DNA from: Cyclobacterium sp.
GTDB taxonomy: Bacteria; Bacteroidota; Bacteroidia; Cytophagales; Cyclobacteriaceae
Direction: 5' to 3'
Assembly: GCF_014762705.1 (NCBI RefSeq)
Contig: NZ_JABURL010000107.1
Location: forward strand, 1-64,000
Length of the DNA stretch: 64,000 nt
Positions within the stretch are counted from its first letter, which is position 1, and each line of letters opens with the position of its first letter. The translations under genes and the position numbers were made by a program. The notes beneath the pieces were generated by a model. That model saw only the letters and a program-made list of their open reading frames with translations. It ran no database searches and was not told the origin of the DNA. Shown one piece after another: positions 49,895 to 59,120 of the stretch.

Positions 49895-50761
49895 TCATTG
49901 GCTAGCAGGTGTTTCCAGGCTGGAAACGAAACGGATGATTTCATCTACCATGGCTTCGCGTTCTGTAAAAGGGATCAGGTGTCCTTTATTTTCGAAGGTT
50001 TTTATTTCCAGCCAATTTTCGGGGATGTTGTTTTTGGAGAAGGCTACATTTCCATAAGGAACCAAACCATCCTCATCCCCATGTATATGGAGTATGGGTT
50101 TTTTGACCTGTTGCCAATCACCTATGAAAGTATTTAGCTCAGCTTCATGACTGTATTTCTCATCTGCCGCTACCCTTAGCGAACGGGGTGCCATCCAACG
50201 GGTACCTTTATAAAGAGCCAGTTTGCCAAACCACAGGTATTTTTCCTGTTCCGGATCAATGGCCGGGGAAATCATAATGGTTCCCTTCAACCAATCGGGG
50301 TTCTGAATGGCGATGTATCCCGAAATGGTGCCGCCAAAAGAATGTCCGATTGGTACGACATTTTTGTCTACCTGGGAGTAGGCGAGTATTTGTTGAATGG
50401 CTTCATATTGTTGGGGTATGGGCTGGTAATCGCCATAGTCGGAGTACCCGTAACCTGGCCGGTCCACTACCATGATGGAAAAGGCCTCCCTTAATCGCTC
50501 ATCTTTCAGGTAAGACAGAAAAGAAGAAGAGGAACCGGGTGCCCCATGGATAAATAATAACAGCGGGACAGTTGGATTTTCATTTTTATACCAGAGCCAC
50601 CTGAGTGTATCCAAAGGCGCATGGTAAATTTCGTACTCCAGTCCTTCTTTATTCATCCTTTGATATAGGGTTCTGTCACTTTCCCTAAAAGACAGGCAAC
50701 CTGAGCAGATGGCTGCAAAAAAAATAATATAGCTGATCAGAAGGATATTTTTATGCTTCAT
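49895..50761 (-). CDS. Alpha/beta hydrolase lipoprotein
   Basis: The 288-residue protein has a lipobox near FAAICSGC (Cys19 or Cys22) after a hydrophobic signal, so it is exported and lipidated. The hydrolase fold has the oxyanion HGAPGSSSS, the nucleophile elbow GHSFGG with Ser141, an acidic HGDEDGLVP and the catalytic histidine in FENKGHLIPF. The substrate is not known; esters or peptides are typical. It is alone on the minus strand between an AhpD-like gene and the OB-fold gene. Confidence 0.9.
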   Translation of the reverse strand: MKHKNILLISYIIFFAAICSGCLSFRESDRTLYQRMNKEGLEYEIYHAPLDTLRWLWYKNENPTVPLLLFIHGAPGSSSSFLSYLKDERLREAFSIMVVDRPGYGYSDYGDYQPIPQQYEAIQQILAYSQVDKNVVPIGHSFGGTISGYIAIQNPDWLKGTIMISPAIDPEQEKYLWFGKLALYKGTRWMAPRSLRVAADEKYSHEAELNTFIGDWQQVKKPILHIHGDEDGLVPYGNVAFSKNNIPENWLEIKTFENKGHLIPFTEREAMVDEIIRFVSSLETPASQ

Positions 50762-50904
50762 TATTGGTTTTTGTTATCATTAACGTGGTTTTAACCGTCC
50801 TGGTTTTTTATCCGTTTCGTTAGCTTTTTTTGATTATGCTCAACTTCTTCGTCAGGAAATAAGGGTATCCACGACTATTCTGGCGAAATAAACATACAGC
50901 AAAC

Positions 50905-51384
50905 ATGAAAAAAAACAAATGGCTTAAGCCAGTGCTCATTACTATTTCTGCCGCAGGCCTCATTGGTCTGGCAGTCGTAGCCTACCTGCTAAACATGCCC
51001 CATAGAGATGTACAATCCACAAAAACAGATTATGCCATTTCTGCAAAATTATTGGTGGACGAATTTCTCGCTGATGCAGAATTGGCCTATGAAAAATACC
51101 TTGATGAAGAAGGTGAATCAAAAGTACTAGAAGTAGAGGGGGAGATTTATGAGGTCAGTAAGGATTATAATGAGCAAACCGTGGTACTTCTTAAAGATCC
51201 CAATGAGTCCGCAGGTGTAAGCTGTACCTTCCTTCCTTCTGATAGAGAATTTGAGCAACTATTAAAGGTTGGTGCAAAGATAAAGGTCAAGGGAGTCATT
51301 CGGTCAGGAGCTAATTATGATGCCGACCTTGAAATGTATGAACATGTAATTTTTGAAAAGTGTGACCTGGTCACCAATGTATAA
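50905..51384 (+). CDS. OB-fold (tRNA_anti-like) membrane-anchored protein
   Basis: The 159-residue protein begins with a short basic segment and one hydrophobic helix (about 9-29), either a signal anchor or a signal peptide. The rest is an OB-fold domain like the tRNA_anti-like family, with LEVEGEIYEVSKDYNEQTVVLL and GAKIKVKGVIRSGANYD. Such small exported OB proteins are common in Bacteroidota beside YceI genes. Six bp downstream lies the start region of a YceI gene, so they are probably cotranscribed. Confidence 0.84.
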   Translation: MKKNKWLKPVLITISAAGLIGLAVVAYLLNMPHRDVQSTKTDYAISAKLLVDEFLADAELAYEKYLDEEGESKVLEVEGEIYEVSKDYNEQTVVLLKDPNESAGVSCTFLPSDREFEQLLKVGAKIKVKGVIRSGANYDADLEMYEHVIFEKCDLVTNV

Positions 51385-51417
51385 TTTATAATGAATAAAA
51401 TTAAAATGTTAACAATC

Positions 51418-51975
51418 ATGAAAACCAAATCAATTGTTTTAGTCGCTTCCCTCATAATGCTCATCTCGGCAGCATTTGTTTCTCCATTTGAAAAGTTGGT
51501 TAGCCAAAAAACCCATATCAGCTTTTTTTCCTCCACTCCGGTGGAAGATATTACTGCTGATAATTACAAAGCCACTAGCACCCTGGATACCTCCACAGGA
51601 GAACTGGTGTTTTCGGTTCCCATGCAAAGTTTTGAATTTGAAAAGGCTTTGATGCAAAAGCATTACAATGGGAAGGATTTTCTGGATACCAAATCTTTTC
51701 CTAAATCCAAATTTGTTGGCAAGATCAGCAATTTGGATCAGGTAGATTTTACCAGGGACGGTACCTACGTGGCCTTAGTCATTGGAGAAATGACGATTAA
51801 AGATGTCACCAATCCTATAGAAGAAAAAGGTACCATCATGGTGCAAGGTGGCAAGGTGGCTGCGGAAAGCACATTCGAGCTTACCCTTGCCGATTACGGC
51901 ATAAATTTCGAAAAGGGGAAACCTGCTTCCAACATTGCCAAAACCATTGAAATCACCTTTAAAGGAGAATATTAA
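51418..51975 (+). CDS. YceI family protein
   Basis: The ATG at 51418 (MKTKSIVLVASLIMLISAAF) gives a Sec signal peptide; two upstream in-frame ATGs (51391, 51406) add only a few residues. The 185-residue product has a YceI lipocalin-like barrel: SFFSSTPVEDITADNYK, GELVFSVPMQSFEFEKALMQ, and FPKSKFVGKISN, followed by MTIKDVTNPIE. YceI proteins bind polyprenoid lipids or amides in the periplasm. Its neighbours are an OB-fold protein upstream and an outer membrane protein downstream. Confidence 0.92.
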   Translation: MKTKSIVLVASLIMLISAAFVSPFEKLVSQKTHISFFSSTPVEDITADNYKATSTLDTSTGELVFSVPMQSFEFEKALMQKHYNGKDFLDTKSFPKSKFVGKISNLDQVDFTRDGTYVALVIGEMTIKDVTNPIEEKGTIMVQGGKVAAESTFELTLADYGINFEKGKPASNIAKTIEITFKGEY

Positions 51976-52004
51976 GATAAGGGTTAGTTGATGCTGGGGT
52001 TAGT

Positions 52005-52039
52005 AAAGTGCATGGGTGCCATGTGGTGCCCTGCACTTT
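52005..52039 (+). terminator. Hairpin after the YceI gene
   Basis: A stem of about 15 bp with one bulged base (outer arms aaagtgca/tgcacttt) and a 4-nt loop, about 30 bp after the YceI stop. It may end the OB-YceI transcript or separate it from the next operon. Confidence 0.65.
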
Positions 52040-52069
52040 CTTCCCGGCAAATCTGAGTTCTAAAAAGAC

Positions 52070-53065
52070 ATGAAGACTAAAATTGCCTGTTTGCTTTTAC
52101 TAATCACTTCCTCTCTTATGCAGGAGGCCTGGTGCCAGGCATGCTGTTCCGGTGGCGTTCCGGTAGGTGGGACCTTGGGTTTGGGAACTGCAGATCCAAA
52201 AGCAGTGCAATTTTTATTCACCTATGACCACAATGTGCTCCGGGATCTAATGGATGGTAATGCGCTTTTGTCAGATGACACACGTAGCCGGTTGACCCGG
52301 TCTTTTCTGATGGAGGTGAATTATGGCATCCATGGGCGCTTTGCCCTAACCTTGGTGCTGCCTTTTGTGAGGCAGGAAAGAAGCATCCGGGAGTACAACA
52401 ATCAAATTGGCTTTACACGGGCTCAGGGCTTGGGCGACATGGTCTTTTTGCTCAAATACCGAATGTTGAATCCACTGAAACACCCAAACAGGGAATGGCT
52501 GATAGGGGCCGGTCCAAAAATTCCCACCGGAAGAACAGATTTTAAAAACAACCAGGGCCTAACCATGGTCGCAGACATGCAACCGGGCTCCGGTTCACTT
52601 GATGGTATGTTTTGGTCCTTTTACCAACAGTCCAAATTTTTAACTCCTTCCATGAGTTTATTGGGTATCCTTACCTACAGGGCTTCGGGTAAGAACCGTA
52701 ATTATAACCAAACCCAGGTATACCAGTTTGGAAATGAATTTCAGGCCAATCTGGGAGTTAATTACAACCTGTTTGTGCACTGGCCAATGGATGTATTTGT
52801 ATTTGGCAGGTACAGGAGCCAGACAGTGGATTTGGTAGACGGAAATACCTTTCCGGGTTCCGGAGGGAAGTGGGTCTATCTGATTCCTGGTCTTGGTGTA
52901 CATTTTAATCCGGACCTGTCTTTACGGGCATGGGCGGATTTTCCTTTATACCGTTCATTGAATGGCTCGCAATTAACCACCTCCTATAAGTATTCCTTGT
53001 CTTTGTTTTTCAATATATCAAAGAAAAGCAAGGCACCTGTTTTTAATTTAAAATTGGATGAGTGA
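52070..53065 (+). CDS. Outer membrane beta-barrel protein with cysteine-rich N-terminus
   Basis: The 331-residue protein has a signal peptide (cleavage near EAWC, about residue 23) followed by CQACCSGGVPVGG, a cysteine-rich head suggestive of metal binding. The rest is a beta barrel with regular amphipathic strands (FALTLVLPFVRQERS, WLIGAGPKIPTGRTDF, VFGRYRSQTVDLVDG) of the transporter-like type. It overlaps the next gene by one base (TGATG), so it is translationally coupled to a DUF3179 protein. Its substrate is unknown; a link to metals is inferred from the cysteines only. Confidence 0.84.
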   Translation: MKTKIACLLLLITSSLMQEAWCQACCSGGVPVGGTLGLGTADPKAVQFLFTYDHNVLRDLMDGNALLSDDTRSRLTRSFLMEVNYGIHGRFALTLVLPFVRQERSIREYNNQIGFTRAQGLGDMVFLLKYRMLNPLKHPNREWLIGAGPKIPTGRTDFKNNQGLTMVADMQPGSGSLDGMFWSFYQQSKFLTPSMSLLGILTYRASGKNRNYNQTQVYQFGNEFQANLGVNYNLFVHWPMDVFVFGRYRSQTVDLVDGNTFPGSGGKWVYLIPGLGVHFNPDLSLRAWADFPLYRSLNGSQLTTSYKYSLSLFFNISKKSKAPVFNLKLDE

Positions 53066-54156
53066 TGAAAAAAACACATAATATTAGGATGATTCCCCTT
53101 CTTCTGGCATTATCAATCAGCTGTGGGGAGCCGGAAGGACCCGACTTTCGTCCCGGAGGCGGAGGCAGCAATACTTCAGGTGGCAGTCAAAACTGGCTTA
53201 TTCCTGAAAATGAAGTTTTTGATGGTGGCCCTGGAAAAGACGGTATACCTGCGTTAAACGAGCCCAACCTTGTGGCCGGATCTGAAATAGACTATCTGGA
53301 GGAAACAGATTTGGTATTGGGTTTTGCCGCAGAAGGGGAGGCAGTGGCTTATCCCCATAAAATATTGGATTGGCACGAAATCATCAACCATGAAGTGGGG
53401 GCAACCGCTCTTGCTGTGATTTATTGTCCACTAACCGGTACCGGAATTGGCTGGGACAGGAACATCTCCGCAGGTAAAACGACTTTTGGTGTTTCCGGGC
53501 TTTTGTACAATACCAATGTGATACCATACGATCGCCTGACAGACACCAATTGGTCTCAAATGCGCTTTGAAGCCGTAAATGGAGAGTTGATAGGGGAAGA
53601 GCCCGAAGTGATTTCCCTGATAGAAACCAGCTGGGCTACCTGGAAGGCAATGTATCCCGAGACAAAGGTGGTTTCCCGGGAAACGGGACACAACCGAAAT
53701 TACGCCAATTACCCCTACGGAGATTACAAATCCAATCACAGCAGTCTACTGTTTCCTGTCAATAAAACCGATGACCGGCTCCAGGCCAAAAAAAGAGTTC
53801 TGGGAATAATGAATGGAGAAAATTTGAAAGTTTACCCCATTGAAAATTTTGCTGAGCAGACCCGGTTGGTCTATGACACCTTTGAGGAGGAACCAGTTGC
53901 CGTAATTGGGAATAGCGCAGCCAATATCCTGGTTGCCCTCAATCGCAGGCTTTCTGACGGTACAGTACTTGATTTTACCTTGGGTGCATCGTCCAATTCC
54001 TGGATACTGGTAGATCAGGAAGGAAACCAGTGGAATTTATTTGGAGAGGCAATTTCAGGACCCCGGGAAGGGGAGGTACTGGGGAAGTTTCCGCAAATGA
54101 TGGGTTTTTGGTTTTCCTGGCCGCCATTTTTTGAAAATATAGCGGTATATGAATAA
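53065..54156 (+). CDS. DUF3179 domain lipoprotein
   Basis: ATG 53065 overlaps the previous stop as TGATG; a GTG one codon upstream is possible. The 363-residue protein has a lipobox SISC (Cys20) and a glycine/serine-rich linker. The DUF3179 domain (about 55-363) contains GGPGKDGIPALNEP, AVAYPHKILDWHEIINHEVG, IYCPLTGTGIGWDR and FGVSGLLYNTNVIPYDR, and the usual end MMGFWFSWPPFFENIAVYE. The CPLTGT segment is the family signature. Function is unknown. It overlaps the glutamate-synthase-like gene by 8 bp. Confidence 0.94.
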   Translation: MKKTHNIRMIPLLLALSISCGEPEGPDFRPGGGGSNTSGGSQNWLIPENEVFDGGPGKDGIPALNEPNLVAGSEIDYLEETDLVLGFAAEGEAVAYPHKILDWHEIINHEVGATALAVIYCPLTGTGIGWDRNISAGKTTFGVSGLLYNTNVIPYDRLTDTNWSQMRFEAVNGELIGEEPEVISLIETSWATWKAMYPETKVVSRETGHNRNYANYPYGDYKSNHSSLLFPVNKTDDRLQAKKRVLGIMNGENLKVYPIENFAEQTRLVYDTFEEEPVAVIGNSAANILVALNRRLSDGTVLDFTLGASSNSWILVDQEGNQWNLFGEAISGPREGEVLGKFPQMMGFWFSWPPFFENIAVYE

Positions 54157-55729
54157 GCCTGAAAATAAATATATCTGGATTCCTGGTATGTTAATTGGTC
54201 TTCAAATGCTTTTCGCTATGGCGGGCTGGTATGGATTAATCAGTTGGTTTTGGGTGGTACCCCTACTGCTTGTACTAACAATAGCTGTATTAGACTTGAG
54301 TCAAAAAAAGCATACTGTTAGAAGGAATTTTCCGGTAATTGGAAATTTTCGGTATTTTTTTGAAACTATCAGACCTGAAATCATGCAATATTTTATTGAA
54401 TCGGATGTTGACGGCGCTCCGATCAATCGCATGTTTCGGTCTCTGGTATATCAAAGGTCTAAAAATCAATTGGATACCACCCCATTCGGAACAAAAATGG
54501 ATGTGTACAAAGTTGGTTACGAATGGATGAACCATGCAATATTCAACTCGGCTGTTGCCACTTCTGAGATCCCACCACGGGTGATCATTGGGGGCAGAGA
54601 TTGCCGGCAGCCCTATTCCTCCAGCCTTTTGAATATATCTGCGATGAGTTTTGGTGCTTTAAGTAAAAATGCTGTTTTGGCCATGAATAAAGGAGCCAAA
54701 ATAGGAGGCTTTGCACAAAATACCGGTGAGGGGGGCATTAGCGATTACCATTTGGCAAAAGGAGGAGATTTAATTTGGCAAATTGGAACGGGATATTTTG
54801 GCTGCCGAAAGAAGGATGGTTCCTTTTGTGAGACGACCTTTAGATCGGCAGCCAGCTTACCCTCTGTCAAAATGGTTGAAATTAAGCTTTCTCAGGGGGC
54901 AAAACCAGGCCACGGAGGGATGTTGCCAGCACTTAAAAATACTCCGGAAGTGGCCAGATACAGGCATCTGGAGCCATTTAAGGATGTCCATTCCCCACCT
55001 TTCCATTCCGAATTTTCTGATGCAGCCGCTCTCCTGCGTTTCATCCTGAAATTGCGTAGTTTGAGTGCAGGTAAACCTGTTGGATTTAAGTTTTGTGTCT
55101 CAGGAGAGGATGACTTTCGCCTGCTATGTGAGGAAATGATCAGAACTGGAATTTATCCTGATTTTATTACCGTAGATGGTGGAGAAGGGGGAACGGGGGC
55201 CGCTCCTGTTGAGTTCAGCAATTCTTTAGGCATGCCTTTGCGCGATGGTTTAGCCCTTGTCCGCGATATGCTCCTGGCTTATGGTATCAGAAAAGAGCTT
55301 AAACTCATGGCCTCTGGTAAAATAATTACCGGTTTCCACATGGCAAGAATACTGGCCCTGGGCGCAGATGCTTGTTACTCAGCCAGGGCCATGATGATGG
55401 CGACGGGTTGTATACAAGCACTTCGTTGCAATTCAAATACCTGTCCTGTGGGAGTGGCCACACAGCAGGAAAGGTTGGTGAGAGGATTGGACGTTGCCGA
55501 TAAGTCAAAGAGGGTGGCCAATTACCATGAAAAAACCATTGCTAGTTTAATGGAACTTTCCAATGCAGCGGGTTTGTCATCACCTTTGGACATTGAGCGC
55601 CGGCACATCCACCGCAGAATTAGTACGACACGCGTTAAAACCTATGCCCAGATTTATCCTTTTCGGTTGAAAGAACGCCTTGATAGCAAAAAAGTCAATA
55701 GGGAATTAAACTCTACAGATGTAGGATAG
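54149..55729 (+). CDS. FMN-binding glutamate synthase family protein
   Basis: The 526-residue protein has two N-terminal helices (about 8-28 and 31-48) and then the FMN-binding synthase domain of glutamate synthase: SSSLLNISAMSFGALSKNAV, NTGEGGISDYH, DLIWQIGTGYFGCR, TVDGGEGGTGAAPVEF, and NSNTCPVGVATQ. It lacks the amidotransferase domain and the four-cysteine iron-sulfur signature. The CNSNTCPVGVATQ segment carries cysteines at the position of the 3Fe-4S ligands of the full enzyme, though the complete set is not clear. The membrane anchor and coupling to DUF3179 set it apart from GltB. Its true substrate is open. Confidence 0.9.
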   Translation: MNKPENKYIWIPGMLIGLQMLFAMAGWYGLISWFWVVPLLLVLTIAVLDLSQKKHTVRRNFPVIGNFRYFFETIRPEIMQYFIESDVDGAPINRMFRSLVYQRSKNQLDTTPFGTKMDVYKVGYEWMNHAIFNSAVATSEIPPRVIIGGRDCRQPYSSSLLNISAMSFGALSKNAVLAMNKGAKIGGFAQNTGEGGISDYHLAKGGDLIWQIGTGYFGCRKKDGSFCETTFRSAASLPSVKMVEIKLSQGAKPGHGGMLPALKNTPEVARYRHLEPFKDVHSPPFHSEFSDAAALLRFILKLRSLSAGKPVGFKFCVSGEDDFRLLCEEMIRTGIYPDFITVDGGEGGTGAAPVEFSNSLGMPLRDGLALVRDMLLAYGIRKELKLMASGKIITGFHMARILALGADACYSARAMMMATGCIQALRCNSNTCPVGVATQQERLVRGLDVADKSKRVANYHEKTIASLMELSNAAGLSSPLDIERRHIHRRISTTRVKTYAQIYPFRLKERLDSKKVNRELNSTDVG

Positions 55730-55792
55730 GCCTGAGAACGGACAAATTATCCTTTTCATCCTTTTTAGGATTTTATTTAATCCAATACGGTG

Positions 55793-56500
55793 CTATATAG
55801 TGTAAAAAAATGGACCGTATGTCTTTTTTGCTTTCAGGTCAACATGGATCATGGAAGGGGTAAACAGGGAATTCCGGATTTGGGTTATGCTAACGGTTTG
55901 CATGCCTTCATCCCTGCGCATTAATATATCATAAGTTGAATCTTTGCCGTGACAACTGCTGTGGAAACCCATCATGTCAAAATCCGGATGGGCGGACTTT
56001 TCCATGATCCATTGATAAAACCATTTTTCTCTTTTAATGCGTTGTTCCTCGGTATACAAGGTTGGAGAGGACCAAATCTTCGGTTTGTCCTTGCTAAGTG
56101 TGTTTAGAAAGGTAGAATTTCCATCCCACTTCAACTCAAAAAAAGAACGGGCTTTGATCATCAGCAGCGTAAACGGTTCTACTTGGTGAAAATCAAAACT
56201 TTCAATAAATTTTTCGAAATCCTTGTACTCCAATGATTCCAGCAACATTTTTCCCCTGCTGACTACCTGTGTAGATTTTTTTTCGTGTTTTTCAAAAGCA
56301 CCATTTAGCAAGCAGGCAACCGTTTCATCCATGCAGGCGGCGATCCAGGTGCCTCCTGAGCGGAGATCTCTGGGATACATAATCTTCTTTCCGGCATGCC
56401 GATAGGACAGTGGGGGAAAAGTCTCTCTTCTGAAGGTTTCATCTCTGCTCGAAGTAAGGACATAACCATGCGGCAGGGGAATATAGGATACAGTACACAC
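55793..56500 (-). CDS. NRDE family protein, second copy
   Basis: The 235-residue protein begins MCTVSYIPLPHGYVLTSSRDE, with the conserved N-terminal Met-Cys and an SSRDE in place of the NRDE motif, then LRSGGTWIAACMDETVACLLNGAF. The central part differs from the first copy at 11731. As in that copy, Cys2 would be exposed after methionine removal. It is a single minus-strand gene between two plus-strand genes. Confidence 0.88.
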   Translation of the reverse strand: MCTVSYIPLPHGYVLTSSRDETFRRETFPPLSYRHAGKKIMYPRDLRSGGTWIAACMDETVACLLNGAFEKHEKKSTQVVSRGKMLLESLEYKDFEKFIESFDFHQVEPFTLLMIKARSFFELKWDGNSTFLNTLSKDKPKIWSSPTLYTEEQRIKREKWFYQWIMEKSAHPDFDMMGFHSSCHGKDSTYDILMRRDEGMQTVSITQIRNSLFTPSMIHVDLKAKKTYGPFFYTI

Positions 56501-56618
56501 GTAGGACTCGGCTTTTTATTATTGCACTTGATTCAAAATTATTAGTCGTTTATGCTGCTATTTCCTGACATTCCCAATTGGTTTTTATTGAAAAGTTCAG
56601 TTTATTGCAAGTATACAA

Positions 56619-57146
56619 ATGGTATGTTTTATGGGTATGCGATGGACAATACTGCTACTGCTTATGACTGGCACAAACCTAATGGCACAAGATTATTTTA
56701 ACAAGCAATATGCCGGTGTTTGGCAGCGTAACCTGGAATATTCCAAAGCCGTGGCGGAAGCCATGCCGGAGGCGAGCTACGATTTCAGCCCTTCGGAAGG
56801 AGCCATGTCTTTTCAGGGACAATGGCTTCACGTAGTGGATAATATCAGCATGTTGACCTCGCACATCACTGGTGAACGGAAAACATTTTACCGCAAAGAG
56901 GATGCGACCGGCTTAAATAAAGCAGATGTTCTGGACATCCTGAATCGGGCCAATGCCTACGTGCTGGATTTGATTCAAAATGGCTCCGATATCCTGTTAA
57001 ATGAGGAGATTGAATTTGGCGGCGTTGCCATGACCAAGGAGAACATTTTTTACCTGCTGCGCGATCACCAGGCCCATCATCGTGCCCAATGCCTGGTATA
57101 CCTTCGCATGGAAGGAATATCGGCTCCCGGATATGTTGGCTGGTAG
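56619..57146 (+). CDS. Exported DinB-family protein
   Basis: The 175-residue protein has a Sec signal peptide (MRWTILLLLMTGTNLMAQ, cleavage near LMAQ) and a DinB four-helix bundle. The start may be ATG 56619, 56631 or 56637. The likely metal ligands are a histidine in GQWLHVVDNISML and the RDHQAHHR motif near residue 150. DinB-type proteins act as thiol-dependent transferases or metalloenzymes, usually in the cytoplasm, so an exported form is less usual. It lies 82 bp upstream of an exported rhodanese, and both may share a promoter. Confidence 0.86.
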   Translation: MVCFMGMRWTILLLLMTGTNLMAQDYFNKQYAGVWQRNLEYSKAVAEAMPEASYDFSPSEGAMSFQGQWLHVVDNISMLTSHITGERKTFYRKEDATGLNKADVLDILNRANAYVLDLIQNGSDILLNEEIEFGGVAMTKENIFYLLRDHQAHHRAQCLVYLRMEGISAPGYVGW

Positions 57147-57228
57147 AAATCCTGTAAAAAAAATACTCGTTAGGTGATATTTTGCCGTATTTGGGAAATT
57201 ATTGCCTAAATAGAAGTGTTGGTTATTT

Positions 57229-57729
57229 ATGAAATCTTTCTTTCGAAAAATGCTCTTATTGTCCGCATGGACTTTTATCCTTGTTCCTGCTTTCTCCCAA
57301 AGCCTGCCTTTCAGAACCTTATTAAACACTACCTACGAAAAGGATTTTCCCCTGGCTTATCCCGAACAAAAAGACCTTTTGGGGGAGGCCGTGATTTTGG
57401 ACACCCGTGAGAAAGAAGAGTTTTCCGTCAGTCATCTTGAGGATGCCCGCTGGGTAGGTTATGAGACTTTTTCCCTGCATTCGGTTTCGGAAATTCCCAA
57501 AGATGAAACCATTGTCGTTTATTGCTCCATCGGTGCCCGCAGTCAGGAAATCGGCAAAAAATTAAAAGCGGCCGGTTACCAAAATGTATACAACCTTTAT
57601 GGGGGCATTTTTCATTGGGTCAACGAGGGTAATCCTGTCTATTCTCTCGATGCTGAACGCACAGAACGGGTACACACCTACAATAAAATGTGGGGCATGT
57701 GGGTAAATAAAGGAGAAAAGGTACACTGA
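57229..57729 (+). CDS. Exported rhodanese-like protein
   Basis: The 166-residue protein has a signal peptide (cleavage near FSQS, about residue 24) and a single rhodanese domain (about 50-155). The active-site loop is CSIGARS with Cys99, and YNLYGGIFHWVNEGNPV closes the fold. Rhodanese domains carry persulfide sulfur. The six-residue loop CSIGAR fits sulfurtransferases, not arsenate or phosphatase relatives. It ends beside the convergent MerA-like reductase. Confidence 0.9.
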   Translation: MKSFFRKMLLLSAWTFILVPAFSQSLPFRTLLNTTYEKDFPLAYPEQKDLLGEAVILDTREKEEFSVSHLEDARWVGYETFSLHSVSEIPKDETIVVYCSIGARSQEIGKKLKAAGYQNVYNLYGGIFHWVNEGNPVYSLDAERTERVHTYNKMWGMWVNKGEKVH

Positions 57730-57752
57730 TTATTTATCATTTAGGCTATCCA

Positions 57753-59120
57753 TTATATTGGTTCTAAGCTTTCCAGCAAGGTGGGGATCAATTCGCCTAC
57801 GGTGGGGTGAGGGAATACCCCATCACGAATTACGGTGTAGGAGAGTCCGCCATACATCACATTGAGAATACTACTGATAATTTCATCTCCTCCTACTCCC
57901 AGAACGGCAGCTCCAAGAATTTTCTCCGTTTTTTTATCTACAATTACCCGGATGAACCCATCCGTTTCTCCCTTCTCTTTTGCCCGGGCGATACGTTTCA
58001 TATCGCGGTATCCGACCAAAACCTCCAGGTTTTGATCTTTTGCCTCTTTTAGCGTGATGCCGGCACGGCCCAATGGAGGATCTACAAATAAACCATAGGT
58101 AAGTATACGGTCACTTACTTTTCGGTTTCCCTGTTCAAACAGGTTGGAATTAATGATTTCAAAATCGTTGTAGGCGGTATGTGTAAATGCACCCTTCCCG
58201 TTACAATCGCCCAGTGCAAAAATGCCGGAGATATTGGTTTCCAAAGTATCATTAACCTGAATATATCCTCTACCATCGGTCTTGATGCCTGCTTTTCCCA
58301 GATCAAGTTCAGCTGTATTGGGGATTCTACCTACCGCTACCAATACATGCGAACCGCGAATTTGTGGTGCCCCCTTTTCACAGGATACCGAAACAAGCAA
58401 TTGGCCATCTTTTTCTTCCTGCGCATCAATGCAGGTTGCATTTAGCCGAAATACGACGCCCTCTCGCTCCATTACCCGCTGTATTTCCCTGGAGACATCT
58501 TTATCCTCTCTGGAAATGATTCTGTCCGATTTTTCTATAATGGTCACTTTGCTTCCAAAGCGCCTGAACATCTGACCAAATTCCAGGCCTATATAGCTTC
58601 CGCCGATGATGATTAAATGCTCCGGTAGCTGTTCTAACTCAAGGATACTTTGATTTGTTAGAAAATTGACTTTTTTCAATCCCTCAGGGACAAGGGGTCT
58701 GGCACCGACATTGATATAAATTTTTTCTGCAGACAAAACTTTACCATTCACCTCTACGGTATGTGAGTCAGTAAACCTGGCAGCACCTTTGAAAAGGGTT
58801 ATATTTTCATTCTTTTCTATTCCGGCTGCCATTCCATCGACTGATTTTTTGATCAGTTCGTCTTTACGTTTTTTTACCTGGCTTAGATTTATCCGGGTAC
58901 CTTCCGGAATGTGTACGCCCAGCATTTCCCCATTGTGAGCATCAAACATTCTGCGTGCACTTGCCACGTATGTTTTGGTAGGTGTACAGCCTACATTCAG
59001 GCAGGTACCTCCCAAATGCTCCTTTTCAATGAAAGCCACTTTTTTACCTTTTGCTGCCATTTTAAAAGCCAGAGGGGTGCCCGCTTGTCCGGATCCGATA
59101 ATGATTGCGTCAAATTTCAT
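57753..59120 (-). CDS. Mercuric-reductase-like FAD disulfide oxidoreductase
   Basis: ATG 59120 (MKFDAIIIGSGQAG) is chosen over an extended start at 59144. The 455-residue flavoprotein has an FAD motif, the redox pair Cys40 and Cys45 in GGTCLNVGCTPTK, an NADPH motif GGSYIGLEFGQMFRRFG and the C-terminal FPHPTVGELIPTLL with the active-site histidine. The N-terminal HMA domain and the C-terminal cysteine pair that bind Hg(II) in MerA are absent, so mercury reduction is unlikely. It probably reduces a small disulfide or persulfide. It converges with the rhodanese gene, whose stop is 23 bp away. Confidence 0.92.
   Translation of the reverse strand: MKFDAIIIGSGQAGTPLAFKMAAKGKKVAFIEKEHLGGTCLNVGCTPTKTYVASARRMFDAHNGEMLGVHIPEGTRINLSQVKKRKDELIKKSVDGMAAGIEKNENITLFKGAARFTDSHTVEVNGKVLSAEKIYINVGARPLVPEGLKKVNFLTNQSILELEQLPEHLIIIGGSYIGLEFGQMFRRFGSKVTIIEKSDRIISREDKDVSREIQRVMEREGVVFRLNATCIDAQEEKDGQLLVSVSCEKGAPQIRGSHVLVAVGRIPNTAELDLGKAGIKTDGRGYIQVNDTLETNISGIFALGDCNGKGAFTHTAYNDFEIINSNLFEQGNRKVSDRILTYGLFVDPPLGRAGITLKEAKDQNLEVLVGYRDMKRIARAKEKGETDGFIRVIVDKKTEKILGAAVLGVGGDEIISSILNVMYGGLSYTVIRDGVFPHPTVGELIPTLLESLEPI

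Noticed and set aside
54149-55729. The large subunit of glutamate synthase (gltB)
   Set aside because: The amidotransferase domain and the alpha-helix domain are missing and two membrane helices are added, so it is a family member of unknown substrate.
57753-59120. A true mercury-resistance reductase (merA)
   Set aside because: The N-terminal mercury-binding domain, the C-terminal cysteine pair and merR, merT or merP are all absent, so only the general disulfide-reductase fold is supported.
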